Assembly (NCBI GenBank): GCA_038087015.1
Contig: JASBNA010000052.1
Coordinates: 1-64,000 of the forward strand
Direction: 5' to 3'
DNA: 64,000 nt
Source of the DNA: Cerrena zonata
Taxonomy: Eukaryota > Basidiomycota > Agaricomycetes > Polyporales > Cerrenaceae
Below, piece after piece: positions 48,574 to 57,655 of this stretch. The notes under the pieces are model-generated. The model did not search any database and was not told where the DNA came from. It saw only the letters and a list, made by a program, of their open reading frames with translations. How positions within the stretch are numbered: position 1 is the first letter of the stretch; each line of letters begins with the position of its first letter. The position numbers and the translations under genes are program-made.

Positions 48574-51500
48574 TTAGCCGCACAAACTATTATTAGTTAA
48601 TAGATCATCAGATCTGATATGGAGGGTTTGACAAAGTTCCTTCCAAATTGTATGAAGCTGTTTGCAACCAGTTAGTATTTTTGGCAAAATGTTTGATAAG
48701 AGCGTGTCACATACTTGTTTGGTGAGTCTTTCATTCACAAAGTTACTAAGTTGAACCCCCCTAGCACACCATTCGGTGCCTTCTTCCTTATTTTCATCTT
48801 CGCTTTTTCGAGCTTGTTGGTATCGGACAAGAAAAGGTGGTGAATTCAAAAGATACATACATTATTGTAGCCACTCCATGCTTCCAGCAAGTGGTCGAAA
48901 GCCATTCGATTTCGGCAAGAGGAATAGGCTGACCTTTGGTTTTATTAACCTTTATCACCATATGAATTTTTTTGAAAAGTGACTTGCATGAGTCTGTATT
49001 GGAATCAATGGCTTCAAAGATTACCTTGGACCATGCGAAGACTTTATTCAAGTAACATGGCTGGTGAATACCTAGCCCCTTTTCGACTAAAGCTGAAAGG
49101 ATCGCAACTTTATTGTTCACTGTCTTTTCAATTGTCAAATCAGCAAAACTCAGATAAAGCTTTGCTAAGTCAGCTATGGGTAACCTTAACTTGCATTTGT
49201 GAAGTATATTGATTGCTTCTTCCGCAATCCCAACCGCTAATTCTCCTTTGAAGTGAAAGAGTTGGAGATGACAGTAACAGCTTATTAGATTCTCCCGCGA
49301 TTTGTCATTATTATCAGCTTCTCTGTCCAATAATTGTTCGACAGTAGAGAGTAATTGGATACTCTCTACTCTTATATCGTTCCACAGAATGATTTCATCT
49401 CCCTCTTGAAGACTTTTAGTCATTAATTCAAGAATACCACATTTCAAGTACCAAAACTCCAAATTGTTGGAGCCATACTCTTCAGAATCTTTTGAAACAA
49501 GTTTATTGAAACTCTTAGAGATATTACAAAGTATTTCACAGTTTTCAAAATCTTTAACCGTCAACATTGCTCTAGCAGCATTGTAAGCTTTGCTGCTAAA
49601 CCATACCAAGTCTCCTTGTGTGAAATATTGTAAAGAATGGAGATTCATGTACATTCCTTTTTTCAATGCTTTCGCCAAATATAACCCATACTCCAATACT
49701 TGGACGAACATCGAAACATTTGCAACGGAACCAGGTTTCTCGACATGCTGCAACTTTTCAGAAAGCAGAACAATACTAGACCTTAATATGACGGGCATGA
49801 TCAATTAACCTTGTTTCAAAGTTCGAATGAACTCACCATTTTCGTCTTCTTCTTTGATCATAACCGCTTTCACAAGATTATACATAATATTAATACTTTC
49901 TCTCTTATCAAAAAACATTTCACCATCGATGGCACAGACAGCAATCGCTAGGAGGTGCTTTGAGTCTCGACGCTTTTTCATTTCTTCAATGCAGTTCAAT
50001 GCAAGTTCACGATGACCAAGTTTTGCATAACACTGGAAAATATAGTATAGAGTAAGTGAGTGGGTCTTTGCAACTTTATCTAGGGATTCGAACTTAGATA
50101 TGGCTTCGGAGTATCTCCCCAATTGTAATAAACTGCTTAAACACATTCTTAGTAGTTTTCCCTTATCATTATTAGGGTCAGTCAAGTCCTCAATGCTGAA
50201 TAGGATTCTAGAAAGACCAATTTCGAACCACGCAAGCGCATCTTCGTAAAACCGGGACTTAAAGGCCAAAGAACCTTCTTTCCAGATCATGGTGGTAATC
50301 CCTGACCTGGTTTTCTCGGATATGGACTTAGCAAAGGTCTTCTCTGCAAGCTTGAAATAACTCTTCACGTCTTTCAATAAGAACGAGCTAGGTAAATTAC
50401 CTCTTTTAGAAATTGTAATCCACATTCTTGTAATGAAAAGATTTTCCAACTTATCGTGGGTTTCGTGAGGGCTTGAATAATTTGCAAATAAGTAATCTAA
50501 ACATATCAACAGAGCCTTATAGTTGAGACCCGATAAGTTTTTCAATACATTCACTATACCTTCATGGTAGTCCCTTGATGGAACCGATTTAACCATAGTC
50601 ATCAATGTTTCCTGTATATCAACACCTACTTGCGTTTTCTTATCTCTCCAATAGTTCAAGGTAGATACATAAACATCAAGACAGTTGTCGAACTCTTTTT
50701 GCAACATTTTCAAAGTGATTTCAATCGTATGGTTGTTTTCTGTTTTATTTTCAAGCTTTAAACATTCAACTAAGGACAGCTAGTAAGACACGCAACATGC
50801 TTATAATTAGATTACATACCAAGTAGTAAAGACAGTTTTAGCTTTATGTATCTTTGATCCAGTTTTTCATTGGAGGTTGCATTCCCAAACTCAATGTAAT
50901 TTAAACATGCCTTGATGAAAACCAAGCAATTGGCCATGCTATTGGAGTTGAAAAGGTCAACACTGGAATTGTAAAGTATCTTACAAATTTCTAAAGTTTG
51001 GGGGTTCCAAAGGCTACTCAGAAAGTTAGAATTCAAGTTCCTTTCATATATTTTTGCTTCATCAAACTCGCAACACAGTAGAGCTAAGCTCAAACATAAT
51101 ACCTGCCATTTAGCTTTATACGAATTTAGCTGTTCTAATACATATCCCTCAGTTTCAATGCTGCTGAATTGAAGAATTAAGACATCACTAAACCCTTTTA
51201 CTTTTTTAGCAGCCTCAAGCAATTTGCAATTAATGCAATACTCAAATAATTTTAAAGAACATTTCAAGCATCTCATTTGCCCGTTTACCAGATTTCGGTT
51301 CCCGTAATCATGAATACGCAAAACTGTAATAGAAACTAGTTTCACTTGAGCTATCAAAGGCGAGCCGTCATTTTGAATACTTCTGGATGAAATGGTGGCT
51401 GCATTCCATACCCTTGAAGCTCCAGCTTCAAGTTCAGCTAAATCACCTGCCAGAACCGCTTGCGTTGGTTGAGACAGAAAGTCCTTCAAAACTGATTCAG

Positions 51501-51697
51501 CTTTAGGAAGAAGCGTTTCCGCCAGTGCATGAAGTGACAATATTCTTTCAATGCTGAAGTCATCCGCTGAATTGAGAGAGTCTGCTATATTTGTTGATTC
51601 CTCTAAAAGAAAGCTCAGTTAGTACACAATTGGGTCACTACAATAAAAATACAACCCGGTAATATATACCTATGAGTTCTTTGATAATATTCGACAT
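48574..51697 (-). CDS. SPO22: Meiotic ZMM protein Zip4/Spo22 (TPR), four exons, in-frame TAA in exon 3
   Basis: Exons (minus strand) 51697-51670, 51602-50820, 50769-48861 and 48802-48574 join in phase into 982 codons, matching yeast Spo22/Zip4 (975). Exon 1 gives MSNIIKELI. Family blocks seen are SRVWNAATISSR, LEICKILYNSSVDLFNSN, and the C-terminal EIEWLSTTCWKHGVATI (exon 3) joined to IEDENKEEGTEWCARGVQLS (exon 4). Zip4 is a TPR scaffold of the ZMM group that promotes meiotic crossovers and synapsis. Exon 3 is interrupted by TAA at 49807-49805; the frame continues unbroken after it with LIMPVILRSS. No plausible intron removes it, so the gene may be a recent pseudogene, or the base may be wrong. 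Confidence 0.82.
48803..48860 (-). other. ZIP4/SPO22 intron 3 (58 nt)
   Basis: Canonical donor GTATGT at 48860. A non-consensus branch point TACCAAC and an AAG acceptor at 48803 are the only combination that keeps the frame into the last exon. The acceptor is the weakest part of the model. Confidence 0.65.
50770..50819 (-). other. ZIP4/SPO22 intron 2 (50 nt)
   Basis: Donor GTATGT at 50819, branch point TACTAGC (one mismatch) at 50785-50779, acceptor TAG at 50770. Phase is kept (CTT G|TT GAA). Confidence 0.85.
51603..51669 (-). other. ZIP4/SPO22 intron 1 (67 nt)
   Basis: Donor GTATAT at 51669, perfect TACTAAC at 51624-51618, acceptor TAG at 51603. It joins a 28-nt first exon to exon 2 in phase (G|AG). 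Confidence 0.88.
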
Positions 51698-51730
51698 TCA
51701 ATATGCTTTATCTTAAGAATGAAGTAGTAG

Positions 51731-51740
51731 TTAGCGGCTA
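51731..51740 (-). promoter_or_regulatory. URS1-like element upstream of ZIP4/SPO22
   Basis: Minus strand TAGCCGCTAA, 8 of 10 matches to the Ume6 site TAGCCGCCGA, about 34 bp upstream of the ATG. URS1 represses meiotic genes in vegetative cells and activates them in meiosis in yeast. Confidence 0.45.
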
Positions 51741-51940
51741 AAAATTTAACTGCGAATACTTCTCTCTATGTTTTTTTTTTCAGGTCTTTTTTGACCATCG
51801 ATTACATTTTCATGATCTTAAACAGATATATGAGTTGTGTATTAGAAAAACGATAAAAATTTTACATAGAAGTCACCATAACAACTAACCAAAGTGATTA
51901 AATATTACAATTATTTATTTAGATTCCTAAGTTAAATAGT

Positions 51941-52692
51941 TTATTTTTTACCGGTTTTTTTAGAAGAAGCTTTCTTTTCTTTTTCTTGTTGTTCTTTTAA
52001 GACTCTTTTAACGATCTTTTGTTCTTCAATTAAGAAAGCTCTGACAATTCTTTCTTTAACACAGTTGGCACATCTGGAACCACCGTAAGCTCTTTGAACG
52101 GTTTTGTGAGTTTTAGAAACGGAAGCGTATTCTCTTGGTCTTAAAGTAGAGATACCGGCTAAAACGTTACCACAGTCACCACATTTTGGTCTGGTAGCTT
52201 GTTTTTTTAAGTGTTGGGCAACTAATTTACCACCTGGGGTTTTAACGACCTTGATCTTGTTAGATCTGGTGTTGTCTAAAAAAAAGTTAGTATTCAAAGC
52301 TAATCAAAGTAGTTTTAATGCAAGACTTATGAACAAGATCAGGACTTTATAATTATTTATAAGATTCAAGGACATATGTGGTTCACACCTTTTAACTCGA
52401 TGTTTGTCTATCTACTAACAGTCTATTCTGAAATTCTCATATTGGGGTATATCATTTCACGACTTCTATTCATCATCCTGACATCCATCCTATAACTAAT
52501 ATCAAAGGACATAAGGGAGGTAATTGGATATACTGAGTACTGACCGGTCTAGTATTGATAATTTTATCCAAATTTTTTTTTTCGAATTTTCATCTTATAA
52601 ATTATTGTCCTTCATTCATTCTAGTCTTTCACATATCGTAAGGATTGAAACATACATGGATTTCTTCTTCTGTAAGTAACACGTTGAGCCAT
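51941..52692 (-). CDS. RPL34: 60S ribosomal protein eL34, two exons
   Basis: Exons 52692-52656 and 52275-51941 encode 123 residues: MAQRVTYRRRNPY from exon 1, then NTRSNKIKVVKTPGG, ATRPKCGDCG, GISTLRPREYASVSKTHKTV, AYGGSRCANCVKERIVRAFLIEEQKIV. The first exon and the split tyrosine codon match yeast RPL34A/B, which also have an early intron. The four Cys of the CGDC and CANC pairs form the zinc site of eL34. It is a structural protein of the large subunit. Exon 1 is only 37 nt. The promoter holds Cbf1 and Tbf1 sites and a 26-nt poly(A) tract. Confidence 0.97.
52276..52655 (-). other. RPL34 intron (380 nt)
   Basis: Donor GTATGT at 52655, perfect TACTAAC at 52292-52286, T8 tract and TAG acceptor at 52276. 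The inside contains one ATGATGA (snoRNA C-box-like) and a distant CTGA, too far apart for a confident snoRNA call. Confidence 0.95.
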
Positions 52693-52841
52693 TTTTTGAA
52701 GATGATTTCTATGCTATATTGCAAGAGCTAACAGAAGAAATTTTATTATATGGATGTAGCTAAAATTTAATTTTGACTATAGTAACAAAATTTTCCAAAC
52801 TGCTCACAGTAGAGCTTTCCCAGCACGGTAGGAAAAAAATG

Positions 52842-52974
52842 AAAAAAAAAAAAAAAAAAAAAAAAAAGAAGAAGAATATAGTGCCAACACCAAATTCCTC
52901 ATCGAGACTGTATACAACACCCTCATAGTAAACACTGTCACGTGCCCGAGTAATTTTCGGGGTTACAGCCCTAA
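52842..52974. promoter_or_regulatory. RPL34 promoter: poly(A) tract, Cbf1 site and Tbf1 site
   Basis: CACGTG at 52939-52944 (Cbf1) and AGCCCTAA at 52967-52974 (Tbf1 consensus ARCCCTAA) lie 247-282 bp upstream of the RPL34 ATG, with 26 A at 52842-52867 between them and the gene. In Candida albicans Tbf1 and Cbf1, not Rap1, drive ribosomal-protein genes, so the pair fits the CTG-clade reading. Confidence 0.72.
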
Positions 52975-53167
52975 GATGGAACTCTATTCTCGATTTGGAA
53001 CCCGTTGGGAGAGCTCTACTACAAATACTTGAAACATTTTAAATTTCAACATGGATTACTAGTAAGCTGTTCATGGGAACAGGAGATACGTAGATACAAG
53101 TTCTCTCAATGAGATACGTGAACCATAAAGTGGATATATGTTCTATAAACTAGATCTATAAACCAGA

Positions 53168-53776
53168 TTATAATTTAGAGTCATCTTTTTCAATGGCAAT
53201 GGCTTCAATTTCTAAAGGAACACCCAATGGTAATTCTTTAACAGCAATACATGATCTAGCTGGTTTATGTTCGCTAAAGTATTTACCATAAACAGAGTTG
53301 AATTCGGCAAATTGAGCATTCATATCAGTTAAGAAAATAGTAGCCTTGACAATGTGGTTCAAAGAAGAGTTGGAGGCTTCTAAGATATTGGAAACATTTT
53401 GAATAGCTTGTTCAGCTTGTTCAGCAATAGTTGGGTTTTCTGATAATGGTTTGTTTTGTGGGGTGTAAGGAATTTGACCAGAAACGTAGATAAAACCTAA
53501 ACCTGTTAGTATTTTAAGATCATTGGCACTGACTTCAATTACATACCGTTAGACTTGATGGCTTGGGAGTAAGAGGCAGCTGGTGGTGGAGCGTTGGCAG
53601 TTTTAACCTATATTGAGTAGATTGTTAGTCATAAATATTCTCAAATCATTGGAGATAATTCAATTTTATCCAATCGAATCTTCACTTTAACGTACTGGAG
53701 TAATATTAGAAACTAATCTTTTACCGGACATGTTGAGAGATCTATTGAATGAAGAACGTAAAGTGTTGGAAAACAT
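53168..53776 (-). CDS. MMF1: RidA/YjgF-family protein (Mmf1/Hmf1), three exons
   Basis: Exons 53776-53696, 53607-53547 and 53496-53168 encode 156 residues. Blocks read APPPAASYSQAIKSNG, FIYVSGQIPYTPQNKP, QAEQAIQNVSNILEASNSSL and ARSCIAVKELPLGVPLEIEAIAIEK; the Arg of ARSC is the conserved substrate-binding residue. RidA enzymes hydrolyse reactive enamine/imine intermediates from amino-acid metabolism and in yeast protect isoleucine synthesis and mitochondrial DNA. The first 15 residues (FSNTLRSSFNRSLN) look like a presequence and are followed by Met16-Ser-Gly-Lys, a natural second start for a cytosolic form. Confidence 0.93.
53497..53546 (-). other. MMF1 intron 2 (50 nt)
   Basis: Donor GTATGT at 53546, TACTAAC at 53511-53505, acceptor TAG at 53497. 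The first AG after the branch point, only 2-3 nt away, is skipped. Splicing restores the Gly codon of SNGFIYVSGQ. Confidence 0.92.
53608..53695 (-). other. MMF1 intron 1 (88 nt)
   Basis: Donor GTACGT at 53695, branch point GACTAAC at 53630-53624, acceptor TAG at 53608; phase 0 between CCA and GTT. Retention would introduce an in-frame TAA right after the donor. Confidence 0.9.
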
Positions 53777-54261
53777 GGCAATTGATCTTTTTTTTTCCTT
53801 TTAGATAAAGTAAAATGGGAAAAGAGATACCAATTATCTTTAACTAGCAAAAATGTGGGTCTCAGAAATTGCTCAAATCGGTAGGTTTGGGTTCTTTCGG
53901 TAATAATTATCCGGGGGTGTATTTCTGCTTAACTGCGAATGAAAAGATTGCAAAAAAGAGACTGACTTCGTGAATTGAGTGCTTTACAAAAGTATACCCT
54001 TTTTTGAAGGGGGATGCGGTTTCGATAAAGCAATAGAGACCACCGGATATCGATGAAGCAATAGAGACTACCGAATATCGATGAAGCAATAGGGCTTACT
54101 GAGTATCGATGTTTCCTCTTATGGTGTAGACTTGTAATTTGCATCAATTATGCAGGGTAATTGGGAAAATTTTACTCAAATTACAACCGAACATGTTTGA
54201 ATTACTTTTAATTAGGTGAGTAAATGTCACTATATAATACAGTCTAAGTTATTTACAAATT
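53777..54261. other. MMF1 promoter and 3' flank of the large acidic-protein gene
   Basis: About 485 bp, including the 28-bp tandem repeat at 54021-54110. No gene is supported; antisense short frames come from the repeat. Confidence 0.5.
54021..54110. repeat. 28-bp tandem repeat, about 3.2 copies
   Basis: The words ATCGATGAAGCAATAGAG recur with exact 28-bp spacing (ATCGAT-type starts at 54021, 54049, 54077 and 54105), with a few substitutions between copies. Located about 250-330 bp upstream of MMF1. Confidence 0.9.
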
Positions 54262-57231
54262 CTATTTACCCTTCTTACTCTTTTTCTTTTTCTTCTTCTT
54301 TGATTTCTTTTCAGTTTCCCTATTTTCACGAAAATCACCTTCTCCATTCAAAAATTGATCGTTAAACTCAGCTTCACCGCTTTCAGGTTCATTTGAACTG
54401 ATCGCGTCTCCAGTTACCAACTCCGGAGGCTCAGAAAGAACTGGCTCTTCTTGTTCCTCCTCCAGATCATTGAGTTTACCAGTAGCAACGATTTTCTCAA
54501 AAATGTAGAATAAAGATTCTGCTAAGTCTTCCATTTCACAAAGAGCATTGAAATTTTCGAGAAAGAATTTGAAGTCCTTAAACATTATTTCAAGTCCCAA
54601 TGGTTTGAATTTCTTATATTCAGTGAAATCTTTCTTTTGTAACGCAATTAATAACTTCAAATGAATACCCAATCTTCTCGAATACTTTTCAAATACTCCA
54701 GATAAACGAGTCTCATCAAAAACTTGTTTTTGTTCTCCATCGTTCGATGAATTGATGTAATTTTGTAGAAAATGCATTTCATCCTCATGATTCTCGATAA
54801 TGTTCTCATTTCTTATTGTTTCTTTACTCTCCTGAGGATCATCTTCCTTTTTGGCTTTGAAACTTTCATCTTTGATTTGGAAGAACAATTTTCTTGCTTC
54901 GGGTAATTTTCCTACCCAATTAATCAATAAAACTTGAAGCTCATTGAAATAATCATGGAGGTCATCTTCTTTACCTTTTGTGAATGATATTATATCCAAA
55001 CTAATCAAACGTTCAATCATCATACATAAAACTTGCATCATCTTTTTAGCGATCGACTCGGCTAAAACAAATTCAACCCCTGGTTCTATTTCAACTCCTT
55101 CAGTGGCAGATAAGAAAACGCTACAGTTAGTAAGAAATTCATGAAGTAACATCAGTCGTTCAACTTCAGAAAGATGAACGTTTTCACCTTTTCTAGTAAA
55201 TTTATAAGGTGTTTGTCTTTTTGATTGTCCTCTTAACCCAGTAAGTAATTCAAAAACATAATCTATCAATACCGTAGATAAATTTATATTATGAGTCAAA
55301 AACCATATTAATACTCGACGATACCCTTTACACATTAACATTTGATCTATTAAGCACCTGGTCAATTTCTGATTATTTATAAGTAGTAATTCAAAATTTG
55401 TAATTGTGAAAAAGGGAACTAACATTTTCTTCTCTTGAGCAATCTCTATATCTTCTTTTGAAGCAGCTGATGTCCAATATTTATAGATCCGGTCAGGGTC
55501 AATTGAATCATCTCTAGATTTAGCACCAGTTTGGTCTTCATCCCGAATGGCCTTAGCAACAGTGTTTATCACCACTTGACCCAATTTTGTTTCGGCTTCA
55601 GTTCCATCAATATCATCTTCTTTAAGGTATTCGAATGTTGCTAATAATTCTGACCAAGATGAGAAGAAATCATCAGAAACACTCTGGTCTTCTTTACTTT
55701 GTTGATTATGATGTTTGAGCAAATCTTTAAACCAATCTGCGTCGTATATGTTATCACCCCTAGGTAGATCTCGCCAATCACGTCCTTCTTCGTCAAAATC
55801 AATTGAGTTTAGATCACTCTGGGACCTTATTGCAGTAGGTATTGGGTTTTTCTCCTCAGATGGGTCTACTTCTTTTAACTTAGAAACTTCAGTGGATTCC
55901 CCATCCGAGTTGTCATGGTCATTATTATCATGAATATCGTTATCGTCATCATCGTTGTCGTCATCATCGGAATCAAAATATTCATAGCCAAAGATGTATC
56001 TAATGTCTTCATCAAATTTATCATCATATTCAAGATCAATCAATAAATCACCTATTTCAGCAATTAATGTTCGTTGATTTTTCCATCTATGTAATTCTTC
56101 ATCAGACTTTTCATGAGCATCCTTTTTACTAGTACTTCCAGCAGCGAAAGCTAGACCAGAATTTATTATTAGAAGAGCAACAATGACAAATCTCATATCA
56201 ATCAGAAGAGCTCCACCACTACGATTTTTTCTTATAAGAGGATGAGTGAAATCCAAAAGAGATTCATTTTTGATGTCATGACCGAAGATTGGGGACTCAT
56301 CGGTCAGATATAACAGGGAAGGGTTTTGGTTTAAGATCCATGCAAGAACAGTTCTAATTGAACTAGAGCCACGTAAAGTTTCTTTCACTATATGTGGGGT
56401 CTGTAAAAAAGTACCATTTTCTTCATTTTCATTTTCTAACCTTCGATCAATTTCTAAACCCAAGATTATTATATTGGAATGGCATTTCCAAATTTTAATA
56501 AATGAATGTAGATATGGATTTAATGCTAGATTATAAGAACCAGAAGCTGGTTTGAAAAGTTTATAAATTGCCATTAATAAAACACAAGATATTGAATAAC
56601 AAAGTCTTAATTTATAATGATCTTCTGCAATTTCAGGATTAGGATTCCATTGATATAGATTTTCCATCCAACGAGTTTCATCGTTTTCGACAAACCTTAG
56701 ATCTAATTCCAGGCCCGCATCTAACGCTATATTTTGAATTTTTTGCAAAATAATAAAGAAAAATGTGGATAAGTTAAATTTGATACTATTTATATCGGGT
56801 TCTTTTAGTATTTTCAAATCTTTTTCTGAAAATTGCATATCAAATGTTTCTAAACGATTATATTCATAAACAACATCAAAATCATCGTCATGTTCATCAT
56901 TTTCATCATCATCTATGTCATAAATATTTACTTGTTCCGGAAGTGGCATATGTTTTAAATTGGAATAAGAGATGGAAATTAATAAATCTGCCAAACAATC
57001 AATACTTAAAACTATATTCACTTCTTCTGGTTGAGTAAAAGGATCACACAACCCAGCGACAGTAGTGAAGATATGATATAGTTGTTTATTTTTGGTAAGT
57101 TTTAAAAATTCAGCCAACTCGTTATGTTTCTTAGTAAAATTGGTTGTTGAGTTCAATTTCTTCGCAGGTAACGGGAAATCGAATTCCATCACCTTTTGTT
57201 CCTGTCCACTATCTAATTCTTCACTCAGCAT
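54262..57231 (-). CDS. Large acidic helical protein, possibly CCR4-NOT subunit Caf130
   Basis: 989-residue single ORF with an ATG start. Parts 1-120 and 130-400 are helical and hydrophobic in pattern (HIFTTVAGLCDPFTQPEEV; KLRLCYSISCVLLMAIYKLF). An acidic stretch (about 415-445, Asp/Asn/His-rich) follows, then a striking conserved-looking motif FDEEGRDWRDLPRGDN, and a second helical half (MLMCKGYRRVLIWFLTHNINLSTVLIDYVFELLTGLRG). The C-terminus is Glu-rich, then Lys-rich (KKSKKKKKKKSKKGK). The GRDWRDxPRG motif and layout suggest Caf130, a fungal CCR4-NOT subunit, but I hold this only weakly. Far11 and Mak10 were considered and do not fit. Confidence 0.8.
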   Translation of the reverse strand: MLSEELDSGQEQKVMEFDFPLPAKKLNSTTNFTKKHNELAEFLKLTKNKQLYHIFTTVAGLCDPFTQPEEVNIVLSIDCLADLLISISYSNLKHMPLPEQVNIYDIDDDENDEHDDDFDVVYEYNRLETFDMQFSEKDLKILKEPDINSIKFNLSTFFFIILQKIQNIALDAGLELDLRFVENDETRWMENLYQWNPNPEIAEDHYKLRLCYSISCVLLMAIYKLFKPASGSYNLALNPYLHSFIKIWKCHSNIIILGLEIDRRLENENEENGTFLQTPHIVKETLRGSSSIRTVLAWILNQNPSLLYLTDESPIFGHDIKNESLLDFTHPLIRKNRSGGALLIDMRFVIVALLIINSGLAFAAGSTSKKDAHEKSDEELHRWKNQRTLIAEIGDLLIDLEYDDKFDEDIRYIFGYEYFDSDDDDNDDDDNDIHDNNDHDNSDGESTEVSKLKEVDPSEEKNPIPTAIRSQSDLNSIDFDEEGRDWRDLPRGDNIYDADWFKDLLKHHNQQSKEDQSVSDDFFSSWSELLATFEYLKEDDIDGTEAETKLGQVVINTVAKAIRDEDQTGAKSRDDSIDPDRIYKYWTSAASKEDIEIAQEKKMLVPFFTITNFELLLINNQKLTRCLIDQMLMCKGYRRVLIWFLTHNINLSTVLIDYVFELLTGLRGQSKRQTPYKFTRKGENVHLSEVERLMLLHEFLTNCSVFLSATEGVEIEPGVEFVLAESIAKKMMQVLCMMIERLISLDIISFTKGKEDDLHDYFNELQVLLINWVGKLPEARKLFFQIKDESFKAKKEDDPQESKETIRNENIIENHEDEMHFLQNYINSSNDGEQKQVFDETRLSGVFEKYSRRLGIHLKLLIALQKKDFTEYKKFKPLGLEIMFKDFKFFLENFNALCEMEDLAESLFYIFEKIVATGKLNDLEEEQEEPVLSEPPELVTGDAISSNEPESGEAEFNDQFLNGEGDFRENRETEKKSKKKKKKKSKKGK

Positions 57232-57655
57232 ATCGTATCATTGTTTTAAATGGAAAGGTAGGAAATTAACTAATACTGATTTTTTGCAAAACCTGATGGT
57301 TTTTTTTTCTCCCATTTTCGATATCGAACGAAAACAAGCAATGGCTTTAACAGTGCAAAAAACAATTTGGGTGCGATTTGCAAGATTGCAAAATATACAC
57401 TGCTGAGTTTAAGATAGTTGTTGGTTTGTCAAGATAATTGTTAGTCTGTTTAAGCATAGGCATTAATATATATTAGTTTATTTAACTAGTTTGTTTAAAC
57501 ATAGGTAATAGTTTATTTAACTAGTTTGTTTAAACATAGGTAATAGTTTATTTAACTAGTTTGTTTAAACATAGGTAGTAGTTTATTTAAATCGTCTGTT
57601 TAAGTGTGATAATTAGTAAGTATATTTGTTTTAAGTTTAACCATCTATAATCTGT
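57232..57655. other. Intergenic region with tandem repeats
   Basis: Promoter of the large acidic-protein gene and 3' flank of the TMEM135-like gene. The right-hand two-thirds are the 35-bp repeat array and its decayed edges. Confidence 0.55.
57475..57600. repeat. 35-bp tandem repeat, 3 close copies plus decayed ends
   Basis: Copies start at 57475, 57510 and 57545, each carrying AGTTTATTTAACTAG and the palindrome GTTTAAAC followed by ATAGGTA. A degenerate fourth copy begins at 57580, and related words occur upstream from about 57438 and downstream to about 57655. Confidence 0.93.

Noticed and set aside
49780..49860. A fourth ZIP4 intron removing the in-frame TAA (donor GTGAGT or GTTAAT)
   Set aside because: No donor and AG acceptor pair keeps the frame together with a branch point; the phase-0 pair GTTATG to GCAG has no branch point and would delete conserved-looking residues.
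52276..52655. Intronic C/D snoRNA in RPL34
   Set aside because: One ATGATGA and one CTGA are present but about 150 nt apart with no terminal stem or paired C'/D' boxes that I can see.
54262..57231. Identification as Far11/STRIP or Mak10
   Set aside because: The N1221 start of STRIP proteins and the MDPKMD motif of Mak10/NAA35 are both missing.
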